From the NCBI RefSeq assembly GCF_014203895.1, contig NZ_JACHJY010000001.1:186001-250000 (forward strand): DNA of 64,000 nt, written 5' to 3'. Positions 35,172 through 43,638 of the stretch are shown here, piece after piece. Every line of letters begins with the position of its first letter. The first letter of the stretch is position 1. The stretch comes from Streptomyces nymphaeiformis. GTDB lineage: Bacteria > Actinomycetota > Actinomycetes > Streptomycetales > Streptomycetaceae. The notes under the pieces are model-generated. The model searched no databases. It was not told where the DNA came from and saw only the letters and a list, made by a program, of their open reading frames with translations. The position numbers and the translations under genes were made by a program.

Positions 35172-35522
35172 TCAGCCGTAGACGATGCGGCGCAGCTGCC
35201 GGAGCGAGAGCTCCGGTGGCGCCACCGCCCGGTGCGGCAGCTCCGCCGCGATCCGTTCGAAGATCTCGGCGTTCACCGCACCGCCGGACTGCAGCTCGCG
35301 GTGGCGGCGGCGGACGAACTCCTCGGTCGTCTCGTCGAAGTACGCCAGCACGTCGAGCACCACCCGGGCGGCCTCACCGCGCTGGAGCGCGGTGCTGCGG
35401 ACCAGGTGGTCGATGAGGTCGTCGTGCGACGGGCGGCGTTCGAGCACCCGTGAATACTGAGGGGTCACCCGGGCCTTCCGCAAGAATCCTGCCCGATTTC
35501 GGGCAAGAGGGCCGTGGTTCAC
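35172..35522 (-). CDS. Small conserved-looking protein upstream of glmS
   Basis: A 116-residue protein (or about 98 if translation starts at GTG before TPQYSRVLE). The body has HDDLIDHLVRSTALQRGEAARVVLDVLAYFDETTEEF, like the helical core of HU-type or other small DNA-contacting proteins, then EIFERIAAELPHRAV. No family assigned. It is 68 bases upstream of glmS on the same strand and may share its transcript. The dre-like site at 35538-35553 lies just before its start, so DasR could act on it as well as on the hexosaminidase gene. Confidence 0.65.
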   Translation of the reverse strand: MNHGPLARNRAGFLRKARVTPQYSRVLERRPSHDDLIDHLVRSTALQRGEAARVVLDVLAYFDETTEEFVRRRHRELQSGGAVNAEIFERIAAELPHRAVAPPELSLRQLRRIVYG

Positions 35523-35537
35523 CCGTCCTTCCGGTCC

Positions 35538-35579
35538 GTTGGTCCAGACCTTGACCCCGGGTGAGTGGAGCGGTACGCA
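35538..35579 (+). promoter_or_regulatory. DasR-like (dre) site and promoter before hexosaminidase
   Basis: TGGTCCAGACC at 35540-35550 matches the core of the DasR consensus (TGGTCTAGACC) at 10 of 11 positions. TTGACC at 35551-35556 can serve as a -35 box with TACGCA at 35574-35579 as -10, spaced by 17 bases. The site is in the divergent region between the glmS-side genes and the hexosaminidase gene. Confidence 0.72.
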
Positions 35580-35653
35580 TGGCGACCGAGGGGATATACA
35601 GAACGACGGACGTGTCGATCACCCGAATCGATCACCTGAAGGGGAGCCCGCCT

Positions 35654-37285
35654 GTGAGCCAGCGTCGAACGATTCCGCGCCTGATCGGATCCCTGCTCCT
35701 GTTCGCCACCGCCGGAGTCGGCTGCGGAGAGGCCGCCGCCACCGCCGACGGCAAGGCGCCCGGCAGAGCCGCCGCCGAACCCGAGGTCCGCCCGCTCGGC
35801 CGCATCGTGCCCGTACCCGCCTCCGTCACCCCCGGGGGCGAGCCCTACACCCTCACCCCCGCCACCCGCATCGGCATCGACGAGACCTCCCGCGAGTCCC
35901 GGGACCTCGGCCGCTACCTCGCCGGGCTCCTCCGCCCCGCCACCGGCTTCCCGCTGCCCGTCGTCGACGACCGCGCCGCCGGCCGCGGCATCCGGCTCCG
36001 CCTCGACCCCGACGAGACCGCCCTCGGCGACGAGGGCTACCGGCTCGTCTCCGCCCCCGACGGCCTCACCCTCACCGCCCGCGAACCCGCCGGCCTCTTC
36101 CACGGCGTCCAGACCCTCCGCCAGCAGCTCCCCTCCGCCGTCGAACGCAAGAGCGTCCAGCCGGGCCCCTGGAAGATCGCCGGCGGCACCGTCACCGACA
36201 CCCCGCGCTACGCCTACCGGGGCGCCATGCTCGACGTCGCCCGCCACTTCTTCACCGTCGACGAGGTCAAGCGGTACATCGACCAGCTCGCCCTCTACAA
36301 GGTCAACACCCTCCACCTCCACCTCTCCGACGACCAGGGCTGGCGCATCGCCGTCGACTCCTGGCCCCGGCTCACCACCCACGGCGGCTCCACCGAGGTC
36401 GGCGGCGGCCCCGGCGGCTTCTACACCAAGGCCCAGTACCGGGAGATCGTCGAGTACGCCGCCTCCCGCTACCAGGAGGTGATCCCCGAGATCGACATGC
36501 CGGGCCACACCAACGCGGCCCTCGCCTCCTACGCCGACCTCACCTGCGACGGCGTCGCCCCGCCCCTCTACACCGGCACCAAGGTCGGCTTCAGCTCCCT
36601 GTGCGTGCCCAAGCCCGTCACGTACGACTTCGTGGACGACGTGATCCGCGAGATCGCCGCGCTCACCCCGGGCCGCTACCTCCACATCGGCGGCGACGAG
36701 GCCCACTCCACGAGCCACGCCGACTACGTGGCCTTCATGGACAAGGTGCAGCCGATCGTCGCCAAGTACGGCAAGACCGTCGTCGGCTGGCACCAGCTGA
36801 CCGGCGCGACCCCCGCGAAGGGCGCACTCGTCCAGTACTGGGGCCTCGACCGCACGCCGGCGGAGGAGAAGGAGCGCGTCGCGGCAGCCGCCCGCAACGG
36901 CACCGGACTGATCCTGTCGCCCGCCGACCGCACGTACCTCGACATGAAGTACACGAAGGAGACCCCGCTGGGCCTGGCCTGGGCGGGCTACGTCGAGGTC
37001 CAGCGCTCGTACGACTGGAACCCGGCCACCTACCTCCCCGGCGCCCCGGAGAGCGCCGTCCGCGGCGTCGAGGCCCCCCTCTGGACCGAGACCCTCGCCT
37101 CGACCGGCGACCTCGACGTCATGGCCTTCCCCCGCCTCCCCGGCATCGCCGAACTCGGCTGGTCCCCGGCGGCCAGCCACGACTGGGACACCTACAAGGT
37201 CCGCCTCGCCGAACAGGCCCCCCGCCTGGACGCCCTCGGCATCACGTACCACCGCTCACCGCAGGTGCCCTGGCCGGCGGAGTAG
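35654..37285 (+). CDS. GH20 beta-N-acetylhexosaminidase, secreted
   Basis: A 543-residue enzyme releasing N-acetylglucosamine from chitin oligomers or cell-wall fragments. The N-terminus (IPRLIGSLLLFATAGVGCG) is a signal sequence; the cysteine could be lipid-modified, although the preceding lipobox is imperfect. GH20b domain at residues 45-165, then the catalytic barrel: YRGAMLDVARHFF near 195, HLHLSDDQGWRI near 220, EIDMPGHTNAAL near 280 and the catalytic pair D348-E349 in HIGGDEAHS. Start GTG 35654 after AAGGGGAG. The promoter carries a dre-like DasR site. Matches the hexosaminidase that sits between glmS and the des genes in S. coelicolor. Confidence 0.94.
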   Translation: MSQRRTIPRLIGSLLLFATAGVGCGEAAATADGKAPGRAAAEPEVRPLGRIVPVPASVTPGGEPYTLTPATRIGIDETSRESRDLGRYLAGLLRPATGFPLPVVDDRAAGRGIRLRLDPDETALGDEGYRLVSAPDGLTLTAREPAGLFHGVQTLRQQLPSAVERKSVQPGPWKIAGGTVTDTPRYAYRGAMLDVARHFFTVDEVKRYIDQLALYKVNTLHLHLSDDQGWRIAVDSWPRLTTHGGSTEVGGGPGGFYTKAQYREIVEYAASRYQEVIPEIDMPGHTNAALASYADLTCDGVAPPLYTGTKVGFSSLCVPKPVTYDFVDDVIREIAALTPGRYLHIGGDEAHSTSHADYVAFMDKVQPIVAKYGKTVVGWHQLTGATPAKGALVQYWGLDRTPAEEKERVAAAARNGTGLILSPADRTYLDMKYTKETPLGLAWAGYVEVQRSYDWNPATYLPGAPESAVRGVEAPLWTETLASTGDLDVMAFPRLPGIAELGWSPAASHDWDTYKVRLAEQAPRLDALGITYHRSPQVPWPAE

Positions 37286-37294
37286 CCGCCGTCT

Positions 37295-37335
37295 CCCCCG
37301 TCGGACCCCGCGCACGCTGCGGGGCCCCACGGGGG
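37295..37335. terminator. Bidirectional terminator
   Basis: The outer stem CCCCCGT (37295-37301) pairs with ACGGGGG (37329-37335), and the inner stem CCCCG (37306-37310) pairs with CGGGG (37320-37324). It lies between the convergent hexosaminidase and Cys-rich protein genes. Confidence 0.75.
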
Positions 37336-37353
37336 AGCGGAGGAGACGGCCGG

Positions 37354-37896
37354 TCAGCAGAGGACGTAGATGCAGTAGTGCTCGCTGCTCTCGACGAAGC
37401 AGTACGTCACGCCGTTCTCGGTGATCTCGTAATCGTTGCAGCCCGGATCGGCGCGGAAGACGGAGGACTCACCACCCTGGCAGGGGTGGTCCTTCGCGCC
37501 GGACCGCCCGGCGTCCGGACGGTGCCGCACGATGAGGGGCGGCGGCGCAGCGGGGGCGGCGGAGGAACGGAGGCCTGCGGTGTCCGACGCGCGGACCCGG
37601 CGGAAGGACTCGACGGTCACGAACGCGTCCGCCGACACCGCGAAGTCGTAGACCTCGTCACCATCCGTCCTGCGGCGGCCCGTTGCGGTCCGGGAGAGGA
37701 TGGCCGACTCGTCCACCCAGAGGATCGGGTGGCCGTCGCAGGGGCACGGATCCGTCACGCAGACGCACGACTGGATCGGCACCTGGCCGAGCCGGCGGAG
37801 CGGATGGTCGTCGGAGACCTCCAGCGGCACACCGGTCACGGTCGTCGTGGTCGCCTGGGTGAAGGCTCTCGTTCTGGCGCTTTCGTAGCTGGCCAT
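37354..37896 (-). CDS. Cys-rich protein of unknown function
   Basis: A 180-residue protein, not recognised. Start ATG 37896 (MASYESARTR) after AGGAG. Cysteines cluster in two places: SCVCVTDPCPCDG (residues about 45-57, spacing CxCx4CxC) and the C-terminal 25 residues, with cysteines in GCNDYEI, TYCFV and EHYCIYVLC; one more is in HPCQGG. The centre is Pro/Ala/Arg-rich. There is no signal peptide. Clustered cysteines suggest metal binding or modification, but nothing adjacent looks like a maturation enzyme. Slightly lower GC at its N-terminal coding part. Convergent with the hexosaminidase gene. Confidence 0.7.
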   Translation of the reverse strand: MASYESARTRAFTQATTTTVTGVPLEVSDDHPLRRLGQVPIQSCVCVTDPCPCDGHPILWVDESAILSRTATGRRRTDGDEVYDFAVSADAFVTVESFRRVRASDTAGLRSSAAPAAPPPLIVRHRPDAGRSGAKDHPCQGGESSVFRADPGCNDYEITENGVTYCFVESSEHYCIYVLC

Positions 37897-38101
37897 GGTG
37901 ACTCCTGGTGAATTCGGCACGGGGCGGAGCCACGGAAGACCGGTCGCCCGGACGGTTCACTGCCGAATCGATGGGGGATTCCCCTGGAACGCGGCCTTGT
38001 CGGGCCACCACTTCACGGTAGCGCGGGGCCGTGCCGCCTGCCTCCCCGGTCCGGTGCGCAGGCAACTCCGGAGTCCGGCGCGTAGCGTGGAGGAGAAGGA
38101 G

Positions 38102-38422
38102 ATGAGGGTGATGACCGGACAGGTATTGAGCGAGGTCAGCGCCGTCGTCGCCCCCGAGCGTGAAGCCGACCTCGTGGCGGCCTACCGCCAGCTCGTGGCC
38201 CGGCCCCTGCCGGACGGGCTGGTGCGGACCGAGCTGCTGGGCGGGCAGGACGGACGCTGGCGCATCCAGTCGTTGTGGCGGGACCGCGAGGCGCTGGACG
38301 CCGTGCGCGCCGCCCCGGGCGGCCCGGCGGCGCCCCGGCTCTTCCTTGACGTCGGCGCCGACCCCGCACTGGCGGTGTTCGACGTCAGGGTCCACCGCGT
38401 CGCGCCGGCCCCACCGGTCTGA
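38102..38422 (+). CDS. Small antibiotic biosynthesis monooxygenase (ABM)-like protein
   Basis: A 106-residue protein with the dimeric ferredoxin-like pattern of ABM-domain proteins: VLSEVSAVVAPEREADLVAAYRQL (strand-helix) then GLVRTELLGGQDGRWRIQSLWRDREALDAVRA (two strands and helix). Catalytic function is uncertain, since many are small heme- or quinone-related proteins. AAGGAG sites suit ATG 38102 or 38111. It is divergent from the Cys-rich gene and convergent with desD. Confidence 0.75.
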   Translation: MRVMTGQVLSEVSAVVAPEREADLVAAYRQLVARPLPDGLVRTELLGGQDGRWRIQSLWRDREALDAVRAAPGGPAAPRLFLDVGADPALAVFDVRVHRVAPAPPV

Positions 38423-38433
38423 TCACGGACGGA

Positions 38434-38474
38434 TGCGAGCCCCGGCGGAGGACCGTACTCCGCCGGGGCCCGCA
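38434..38474. terminator. Bidirectional terminator at the end of desABCD
   Basis: TGCG-A-GCCCCGGCGGAG (38434-38450) pairs with CTCCGCCGGGGC-C-CGCA (38458-38474): about 16 pairs with one mismatch and a 7-base loop. It ends the minus-strand desABCD message and the plus-strand ABM-like message. Confidence 0.88.
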
Positions 38475-38485
38475 CGTATGCGGGG

Positions 38486-40255
38486 TCAGGCGAACCGCGC
38501 GATCGGGTTCACCAGGTCGCCCACCAGCTGGAGGGCCGCCGACGGGTCCGCCAGGTCCACCATCTGCTTGTTGTTGCGGAGCTGGAGGCGGTTGAGGGCG
38601 GAGAGGGCGAAGGTCTCCGCGAACAGGTCGTACCGCGCGAACTTCTCCGCCAGTTCCGGCTTCGACCGCTGGTAGTCGCGTACGCACTCGGCGACCGTGC
38701 GCCAGAAGTCGTCCTCGGACAGCACGCCCTCCGCCGCCAGCGTCGCGCCCAGGAAGCGGAAGAAGCAGTCGAAGACGTCCGTGAAGACGGAGAGGACCTT
38801 CATGTCCTCCGGGACCTCCGCGCGGATGCGCTCCACCGCCGGCGGGAGGACCGCCGTCGGGTCCATCACGCAGATCTCCTCCGCGATGTCCTTGAAGACC
38901 GCCCGGTCCACCGCGCCCCGCTCGTCGAGCACCAGGATCACGTTCTCGCCGTGCGGCATGTACACCAGGTCGTACGCGTAGAAGCTGTGCAGGACCGGGA
39001 GGAGGTACGCGTCCAGGTAGCGGCGCAGCCACACCGCCGGCTCCTCGCCCGACTCCTTGACCAGCGCGCCCGCGAACGACGCGCCCGTGTGGTCCAGGTG
39101 CAGCAGCGACGCCATCGTCGCCAGGCGCTCGCCCTCCGCCAGGCGCGGCACCGGGGACTCGCGCCACAGGGCCGCCAGCATCTTCCGGTACGGCGAGTAG
39201 CGGTCCGTCGCGGCCTCGTACTCCAGGTGCCGGTAGCCGACCGCCGCCCGCTCGCGGATGATCGAGAAGCGGGCCGCCGCGAAGACCTCGTCGGAGTCGA
39301 TGAGCCGTGCCAGCCAGTCGTTGATCGCCGGCGTGGCCTCCATGTACGCCGCCGAAAGCCCCCGCATGAAGCCCATGTTGAGGACGGACAGGGCCGTCTT
39401 CACGTAGTGCTTGGCCGGGTCCGTCGTGTTGAAGAAGGTGCGGATCGACTGCTGCGCCAGGTACGTGTCGTCGCCCTCGCCCAGGTACACCAGGCGCTCC
39501 TGCGCCACCTCGGCGGCGAAGGTGACGGACAGCTTGTTCCACCACTGCCAGGGGTGGGCCGGGATGAGGAGGTAGTCCGACAGGTCCAGGCCCCGGGCCG
39601 CGAGGGTCGCCGCGAAGGCGTCCACCGTCGCCTCGCCCAGTTCCGCGCGGATGAAGCCGTCGTACTCGATGTCCGCCCCGGCCGTGAACGTCGCGCGGTC
39701 GCGGTGGGCCGCGAGCCAGATCAGGCGGATCCCGCTCGCCGCCTCCGGGGCGTACGCCCGGTACTCGTCGACGCCGAAGCCCAGCCGGCCGTTGTTGGCG
39801 ACGAAGCAGGGGTGGCCCTCGGTCATCCCGGTCTCGATCGCCTGGAAGCCGGCGCGGGCCAGTTCGGCGGAGGTCACGGGCGGTTTGGTCGCCTTGTAGG
39901 CCGTGCCGGCCAGGGTGGAGGAGATCTCCTCCAGGTAGACCGGGAGGATCTCGTCGCTCAGACCGAGGGAGGAGCGCAGTTCGATGATGAACTGCAGTGC
40001 ATCCAGGGGGAGTTGTTCGTCCCCCCGGTGGCGGCTGATCGAGTCCGGGTACACCTGCCAGTGGTCGAGCGCGAAGCGGTCGGCGGTGAAGCGGTACTCG
40101 GTCGTGCCGTCGTCGCTGAGGACCTGGTAGCGGCTCTCGCCCAGTTCCTTCGGGTCGAGCAGCCGCTCGTGGGCGAACTCGGCGAGACCCTTGCGGATCA
40201 GGGCCCGGTTGGCGGCGGCCCAGCGCTCGGGGGTGAGGTGTGCGACGGGGTTCAT
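38486..40255 (-). CDS. desD: Desferrioxamine synthetase (NIS, IucA/IucC family)
   Basis: A 589-residue ATP-dependent NRPS-independent siderophore synthetase that joins and cyclises succinyl-hydroxycadaverine units to desferrioxamine. IucA/IucC core: GHPCFVANNGRLGFG near residue 150, IPAHPWQWWNKL near 235, QQSIRTFFNTTDPAKHYVKTALSV near 265-290, then the ferric-reductase-like C-terminal part with YDLVYMPHGENVILVLDERG near 420. Start ATG 40255, overlapping the desC stop by four bases. Last gene of the desABCD operon. Confidence 0.96.
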   Translation of the reverse strand: MNPVAHLTPERWAAANRALIRKGLAEFAHERLLDPKELGESRYQVLSDDGTTEYRFTADRFALDHWQVYPDSISRHRGDEQLPLDALQFIIELRSSLGLSDEILPVYLEEISSTLAGTAYKATKPPVTSAELARAGFQAIETGMTEGHPCFVANNGRLGFGVDEYRAYAPEAASGIRLIWLAAHRDRATFTAGADIEYDGFIRAELGEATVDAFAATLAARGLDLSDYLLIPAHPWQWWNKLSVTFAAEVAQERLVYLGEGDDTYLAQQSIRTFFNTTDPAKHYVKTALSVLNMGFMRGLSAAYMEATPAINDWLARLIDSDEVFAAARFSIIRERAAVGYRHLEYEAATDRYSPYRKMLAALWRESPVPRLAEGERLATMASLLHLDHTGASFAGALVKESGEEPAVWLRRYLDAYLLPVLHSFYAYDLVYMPHGENVILVLDERGAVDRAVFKDIAEEICVMDPTAVLPPAVERIRAEVPEDMKVLSVFTDVFDCFFRFLGATLAAEGVLSEDDFWRTVAECVRDYQRSKPELAEKFARYDLFAETFALSALNRLQLRNNKQMVDLADPSAALQLVGDLVNPIARFA

Positions 40256-40782
40256 ATCGAGGCTCCCACGGCGGTCTCGAACTGGGCGCGGGTGCAGAAG
40301 CTCAGCAGGGCCTTCTTCTCCGGCTTCTGGATCTCCCGCTCGGGCACGAAGCCGACGGCCTCGTTGAGCGCGTGCACCGCCTCGTTGCGGACGTCCGGCT
40401 CGACGACCACGCGGGCGGTCGCCGGGTCGGCGAACAGCTCCGCCATGACGGCGGTGATGACGGTACGCGTGAAGCCGTGGACCGGGGTGTCGGTCGGCGC
40501 GACCAGGAAGTGCATGCCCACGTCGCCGGGCTGCGGCTCGTAAAGCCCGACCAGCTCGACCCGCGCGGGGTCGTACCGCTCCATCAGGAAGGCCGGCGCG
40601 CCGTCGACGAGGCCGATGAAGGCGTCGTGGTGCGGGTGCGCGGCGATCGCCATGTACTCGCGCTCGACGTCCTGGAGCTTGGCGTCCTGCATCATCCAGA
40701 ACGCGGCCTTGGGGTGGGTGACCCAGGGATGGATCAGCTCGGCGTCCGCGAGGGGGTCGAGCGGGCGGATGTCGATGCTCAT
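40252..40782 (-). CDS. desC: Desferrioxamine N-acyltransferase
   Basis: A 176-residue GNAT-fold acyltransferase of the siderophore type (DesC/AlcB/IucB-like) that acylates N-hydroxycadaverine with succinyl- or acetyl-CoA. Family marks: [26 protein letters not shown] near residues 18-45, [22 protein letters not shown] near 75-95 and [28 protein letters not shown] near 125-150. Starts at ATG 40782, which overlaps the desB stop (ATGA), and ends in the desD start. Confidence 0.95.
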   Translation of the reverse strand: MSIDIRPLDPLADAELIHPWVTHPKAAFWMMQDAKLQDVEREYMAIAAHPHHDAFIGLVDGAPAFLMERYDPARVELVGLYEPQPGDVGMHFLVAPTDTPVHGFTRTVITAVMAELFADPATARVVVEPDVRNEAVHALNEAVGFVPEREIQKPEKKALLSFCTRAQFETAVGASI

Positions 40783-42050
40783 GCGGCGAACTCCTGGAAC
40801 GCGATGGTCTTCTCTACCGGGTAGTACTCCGACCCCAGCATCTCCCCGATGATGTACGCGTTGCGGTACGGGCCCATCCCCAGGTCCGGCGAGGTGATCG
40901 AGTGCGTGTGCACGCCGGCGTTCTGGAGGAAGATCCCGCGGCCGGTGGTGTCGATCGCGTAGTTGCGGGCCACGTCGAAGCGGCCCCGGCCGTCGAAGCG
41001 GATGCGGTCCTCGACCGGCTTCAGGAAGGCCGGGACGGTGTACTTGTAGCCGGTCGCGAGGATCAGGCCCTCGGTCTCGACCGTGAAGTCCTTCTCCTGC
41101 TCCTCCTGGCGGAAGCCGAGCGTGTACGTGCCCGTCGCGGAGTCGTACGCGGCCGAGCCCAGCGACGAGTTGGTGAGCAGGCGCGTGGGGACCGGGCCGT
41201 CGAGGTTCTTCTGGTAGAGCAGGTCGAAGATCGCGTCGATGAGCTCGCCGTCGATGCCCTTGAAGAGGCCCTTCTGCTCCGTCTCCAGGCGGTAGCGGGT
41301 CTGCTCGGGCAGGCCGTGGAAGTAGTCCACGTACTCCGGGGAGGTCATCTCCAGGGTGAGCTTGGTGTATTCGAGGGGGAAGAAGCGGGGGGAGCGGGTC
41401 ACCCAGTTCAGGCGGTAGCCGTGGACGTCGATCTCGCTCAGGAGGTCGTAGTAGATCTCGGCGGCGCTCTGGCCGCTGCCGACCAGGGTGATCGACTTCT
41501 TCTTCTGGAGCTCCTCCTTGTGCGGGAGGTAGCGCGAGTTGTGGATGAGGTCGCCGCCGAGGCCCTCGCAGGTCTCCGGGATGTACGGCGGGGTGCCGGT
41601 GCCGAGGACGATCCGCTGCGAACGGAACGTTTCTCCGGAGGTCGTGGTCACCACGTAGAGCTCTTCCGCCGCGTCGTACGCGACCGAGGCGACCGTCGTC
41701 GAGAAGCGGATCGACGTCAGTTTCGCGGCCGCCCAGCGGCAGTAGTCGTTGTACTCGGTCCGCAGCGGGTAGAAGTTCTCGCGGATGTAGAACGAGTACA
41801 GCCGGCCCTTCTCCTTCAGGTAGTTGAGGAAGGAGTACGGCGAGGTCGGGTCCGCGAGGGTGACCAGGTCCGACATGAACGGGGTCTGCAGGTGGGCGCC
41901 TTCGAGGAACATCCCCGAGTGCCACTCGAAGTCCGGCTTCGACTCCAGGAAGACGCCGTTCAGTTCGGCGATCGGCTCGGTCAGGCAGGCGAGTCCGAGG
42001 TTGAACGGACCGAGTCCGATGCCGATGAAATCAAGAGGCTGCGTGGACAA
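40779..42050 (-). CDS. desB: Cadaverine N-monooxygenase (FAD/NADPH)
   Basis: A 423-residue flavin monooxygenase of the lysine/ornithine N-hydroxylase type that makes N-hydroxycadaverine. FAD motif [13 protein letters not shown] near residue 11, NADPH motif [15 protein letters not shown] near 205, and the late LILATGYKY signature near 340. Start ATG 42050, inside the last 20 bases of desA. Middle gene of the des operon. Confidence 0.96.
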   Translation of the reverse strand: MSTQPLDFIGIGLGPFNLGLACLTEPIAELNGVFLESKPDFEWHSGMFLEGAHLQTPFMSDLVTLADPTSPYSFLNYLKEKGRLYSFYIRENFYPLRTEYNDYCRWAAAKLTSIRFSTTVASVAYDAAEELYVVTTTSGETFRSQRIVLGTGTPPYIPETCEGLGGDLIHNSRYLPHKEELQKKKSITLVGSGQSAAEIYYDLLSEIDVHGYRLNWVTRSPRFFPLEYTKLTLEMTSPEYVDYFHGLPEQTRYRLETEQKGLFKGIDGELIDAIFDLLYQKNLDGPVPTRLLTNSSLGSAAYDSATGTYTLGFRQEEQEKDFTVETEGLILATGYKYTVPAFLKPVEDRIRFDGRGRFDVARNYAIDTTGRGIFLQNAGVHTHSITSPDLGMGPYRNAYIIGEMLGSEYYPVEKTIAFQEFAA

Positions 42051-43515
42051 GGGTCTCTCCCAGGTACTGCTCGGCGTGGCCGGCGATGAGGTCGAGGACT
42101 GCGGCGATGTCGGCCGGCGTCGTCTCGGGGTTGAGCAGGGTGAACTTGAGGTACTGGCGGCCGTCGACCTTGGTGCCGGCGACGACGGCCTCGCCGGAGG
42201 CGAAGAGCGCCTTGCGGGCGTGGAGGTTGGCCCGGTCGATCTCGGCGGGGGAGGTGGCGGCCTCCGGGACGTAGCGGTAGACGAGGGTGGAGAGCTGCGG
42301 CTCGACCACGACGTCGTAGCGGGGATCGGCGGCGAGCAGCTCGAAGCCCTCCCGCGCCAGGTCGCAGACCTCGTCGAAGAGCTCCCCGACGCCGTCGGCG
42401 CCCATCACGCGCAGGGTCATCCACAGCTTGAGCGCGTCGAAGCGGCGGGTGGTCTGGAGGGACTTGTCGACCTGGTTGGGGATCTGCTCGGCGAGCGTCG
42501 AGGGGGTCCCCCCTGCTCGAGCGGAGCCGAGAGCTTGGGGGAGCGGGTTGAGGTAGTCCGCGTGGTACGTCGCGTGGCGCAGGGTGGCGCCGTCGCGGAC
42601 CAGGACGGCGGAGGAACTCACCGGCTGGAAGAAGGACTTGTGGTAGTCGACGGTGACCGAGTCGGCGCGCTCGATGCCGTCCAGGAGGTGGCGGCGGGTC
42701 GGGGAGGCGAGCAGTCCGCAGCCGTACGCGGCGTCGACGTGCATCCAGGCGCCGTACTCGGCGGCCAGGGCGGCGATCTCGGGCAGCGGGTCGATGGAGC
42801 CGAAGTCGGTGGTGCCGGCGGTGGCGACGATCGCCATCGGGATCAGGCCCTCGGCGCGGCAGGCCTCCAGCTCGGCGGCGAGGACGACGGACTGCATCCG
42901 CTTGGTCCGGTCGACGGGGACGGAGACGACGGCGTCGCGGCCGAGGCCGAGCAGCCGGGCCGACTTCTGGACGCTGAAGTGGCTGCACTCGGAGGAGAAG
43001 ATCCGCAGCTTCGTCAGGTCGGTGGTGCCGGCCTCCTCGCGGGCGAGGAGCAGCGCCTGGAGGTTGGACTGCGTGCCGCCGCTGGTGAAGACGCCGTCGG
43101 CGAGCGGGCCGAGGCCGATCCGGCCGGCGGTCCAGTCGATCAGTTTCCGCTCGATGAGGGTGCCGCCGGCGCTCTGGTCCCAGGTGTCGAGCGAGGAGTT
43201 GACGGCCGAGAGGACGGCCTCGCCGAGGACGGCGGGGATGACCACGGGGCAGTTGAGGTGTCCGAGGTACCGGGGGTGGTGGAAGTAGACGGCGTCGCGG
43301 AGGTAGACGCTCTCCAGCTCGTCGAGGGCGGCGGAGGCGTCGCCGAGCGGCCGGTCGAGGTCGACGGCGTCGACGACGGGGGTCAGGTCGGCGGGCGTGA
43401 CGCCGGTGAACGGGCTCCGCGTCGTGGCGAGTTTCCTCGCCACCCGCTCCACTCCTTCGGTGACGGAGCGCCGGTAGCTCTCCGCCGTCGTGTCGTTGAG
43501 CAGGTGGGAACGCAT
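42031..43515 (-). CDS. desA: Lysine decarboxylase, desferrioxamine pathway
   Basis: A 494-residue pyridoxal-phosphate decarboxylase (group II) making cadaverine, the first step of desferrioxamine synthesis. PLP lysine in [15 protein letters not shown] near residue 290; [11 protein letters not shown] near 265; [19 protein letters not shown] near 150. Start ATG 43515 after GGAAGG. S. coelicolor DesA is about 480 residues (recalled); here 14 extra residues (roughly [14 protein letters not shown]) come from a 40-bp dispersed repeat read in frame between NPLP and [12 protein letters not shown]. The frame is intact. A perfect-looking iron box (43554-43572) is 39 bases upstream. Confidence 0.95.
   Translation of the reverse strand: MRSHLLNDTTAESYRRSVTEGVERVARKLATTRSPFTGVTPADLTPVVDAVDLDRPLGDASAALDELESVYLRDAVYFHHPRYLGHLNCPVVIPAVLGEAVLSAVNSSLDTWDQSAGGTLIERKLIDWTAGRIGLGPLADGVFTSGGTQSNLQALLLAREEAGTTDLTKLRIFSSECSHFSVQKSARLLGLGRDAVVSVPVDRTKRMQSVVLAAELEACRAEGLIPMAIVATAGTTDFGSIDPLPEIAALAAEYGAWMHVDAAYGCGLLASPTRRHLLDGIERADSVTVDYHKSFFQPVSSSAVLVRDGATLRHATYHADYLNPLPQALGSARAGGTPSTLAEQIPNQVDKSLQTTRRFDALKLWMTLRVMGADGVGELFDEVCDLAREGFELLAADPRYDVVVEPQLSTLVYRYVPEAATSPAEIDRANLHARKALFASGEAVVAGTKVDGRQYLKFTLLNPETTPADIAAVLDLIAGHAEQYLGETLVHAAS
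42502..42542 (+). repeat. 40-bp dispersed repeat, copy 3 (inside desA)
   Basis: Begins GGGGGTCCCCCCTGCTCGAG and ends GGAGCCGAGAGCTTGGGGGA; three to four differences from copy 1. It lies in the opposite orientation to desA and is translated in frame as part of an apparent insertion of about 14 residues. Confidence 0.9.
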
Positions 43516-43553
43516 GTGGGGCCCTTCCGGGGAGCGGACTCGGTCGGCTTAAG

Positions 43554-43572
43554 TAAGGTTAGCCTAACCTAA
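43554..43572. promoter_or_regulatory. Iron box (DmdR/IdeR operator) before desA
   Basis: TAAGGTTAGCCTAACCTAA is a 19-bp near-perfect palindrome matching the iron box of Streptomyces iron repressors. It is 39 bases upstream of desA, so the des operon should be repressed by iron. Confidence 0.93.
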
Positions 43573-43588
43573 TTTCGACCACGGAAAA

Positions 43589-43616
43589 GCCCCCCGACTC
43601 CGATGAGTCGAGGGGC
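43589..43616 (-). terminator. Terminator after the siderophore-interacting protein gene
   Basis: GCCCCCCGACTC (43589-43600) pairs with GAGTCGAGGGGC (43605-43616) with one mismatch and loop CGAT. It ends the message coming from 44499 before the desA promoter. Confidence 0.8.
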
Positions 43617-43638
43617 GGTCGGCGCATGGCCGAAAACC

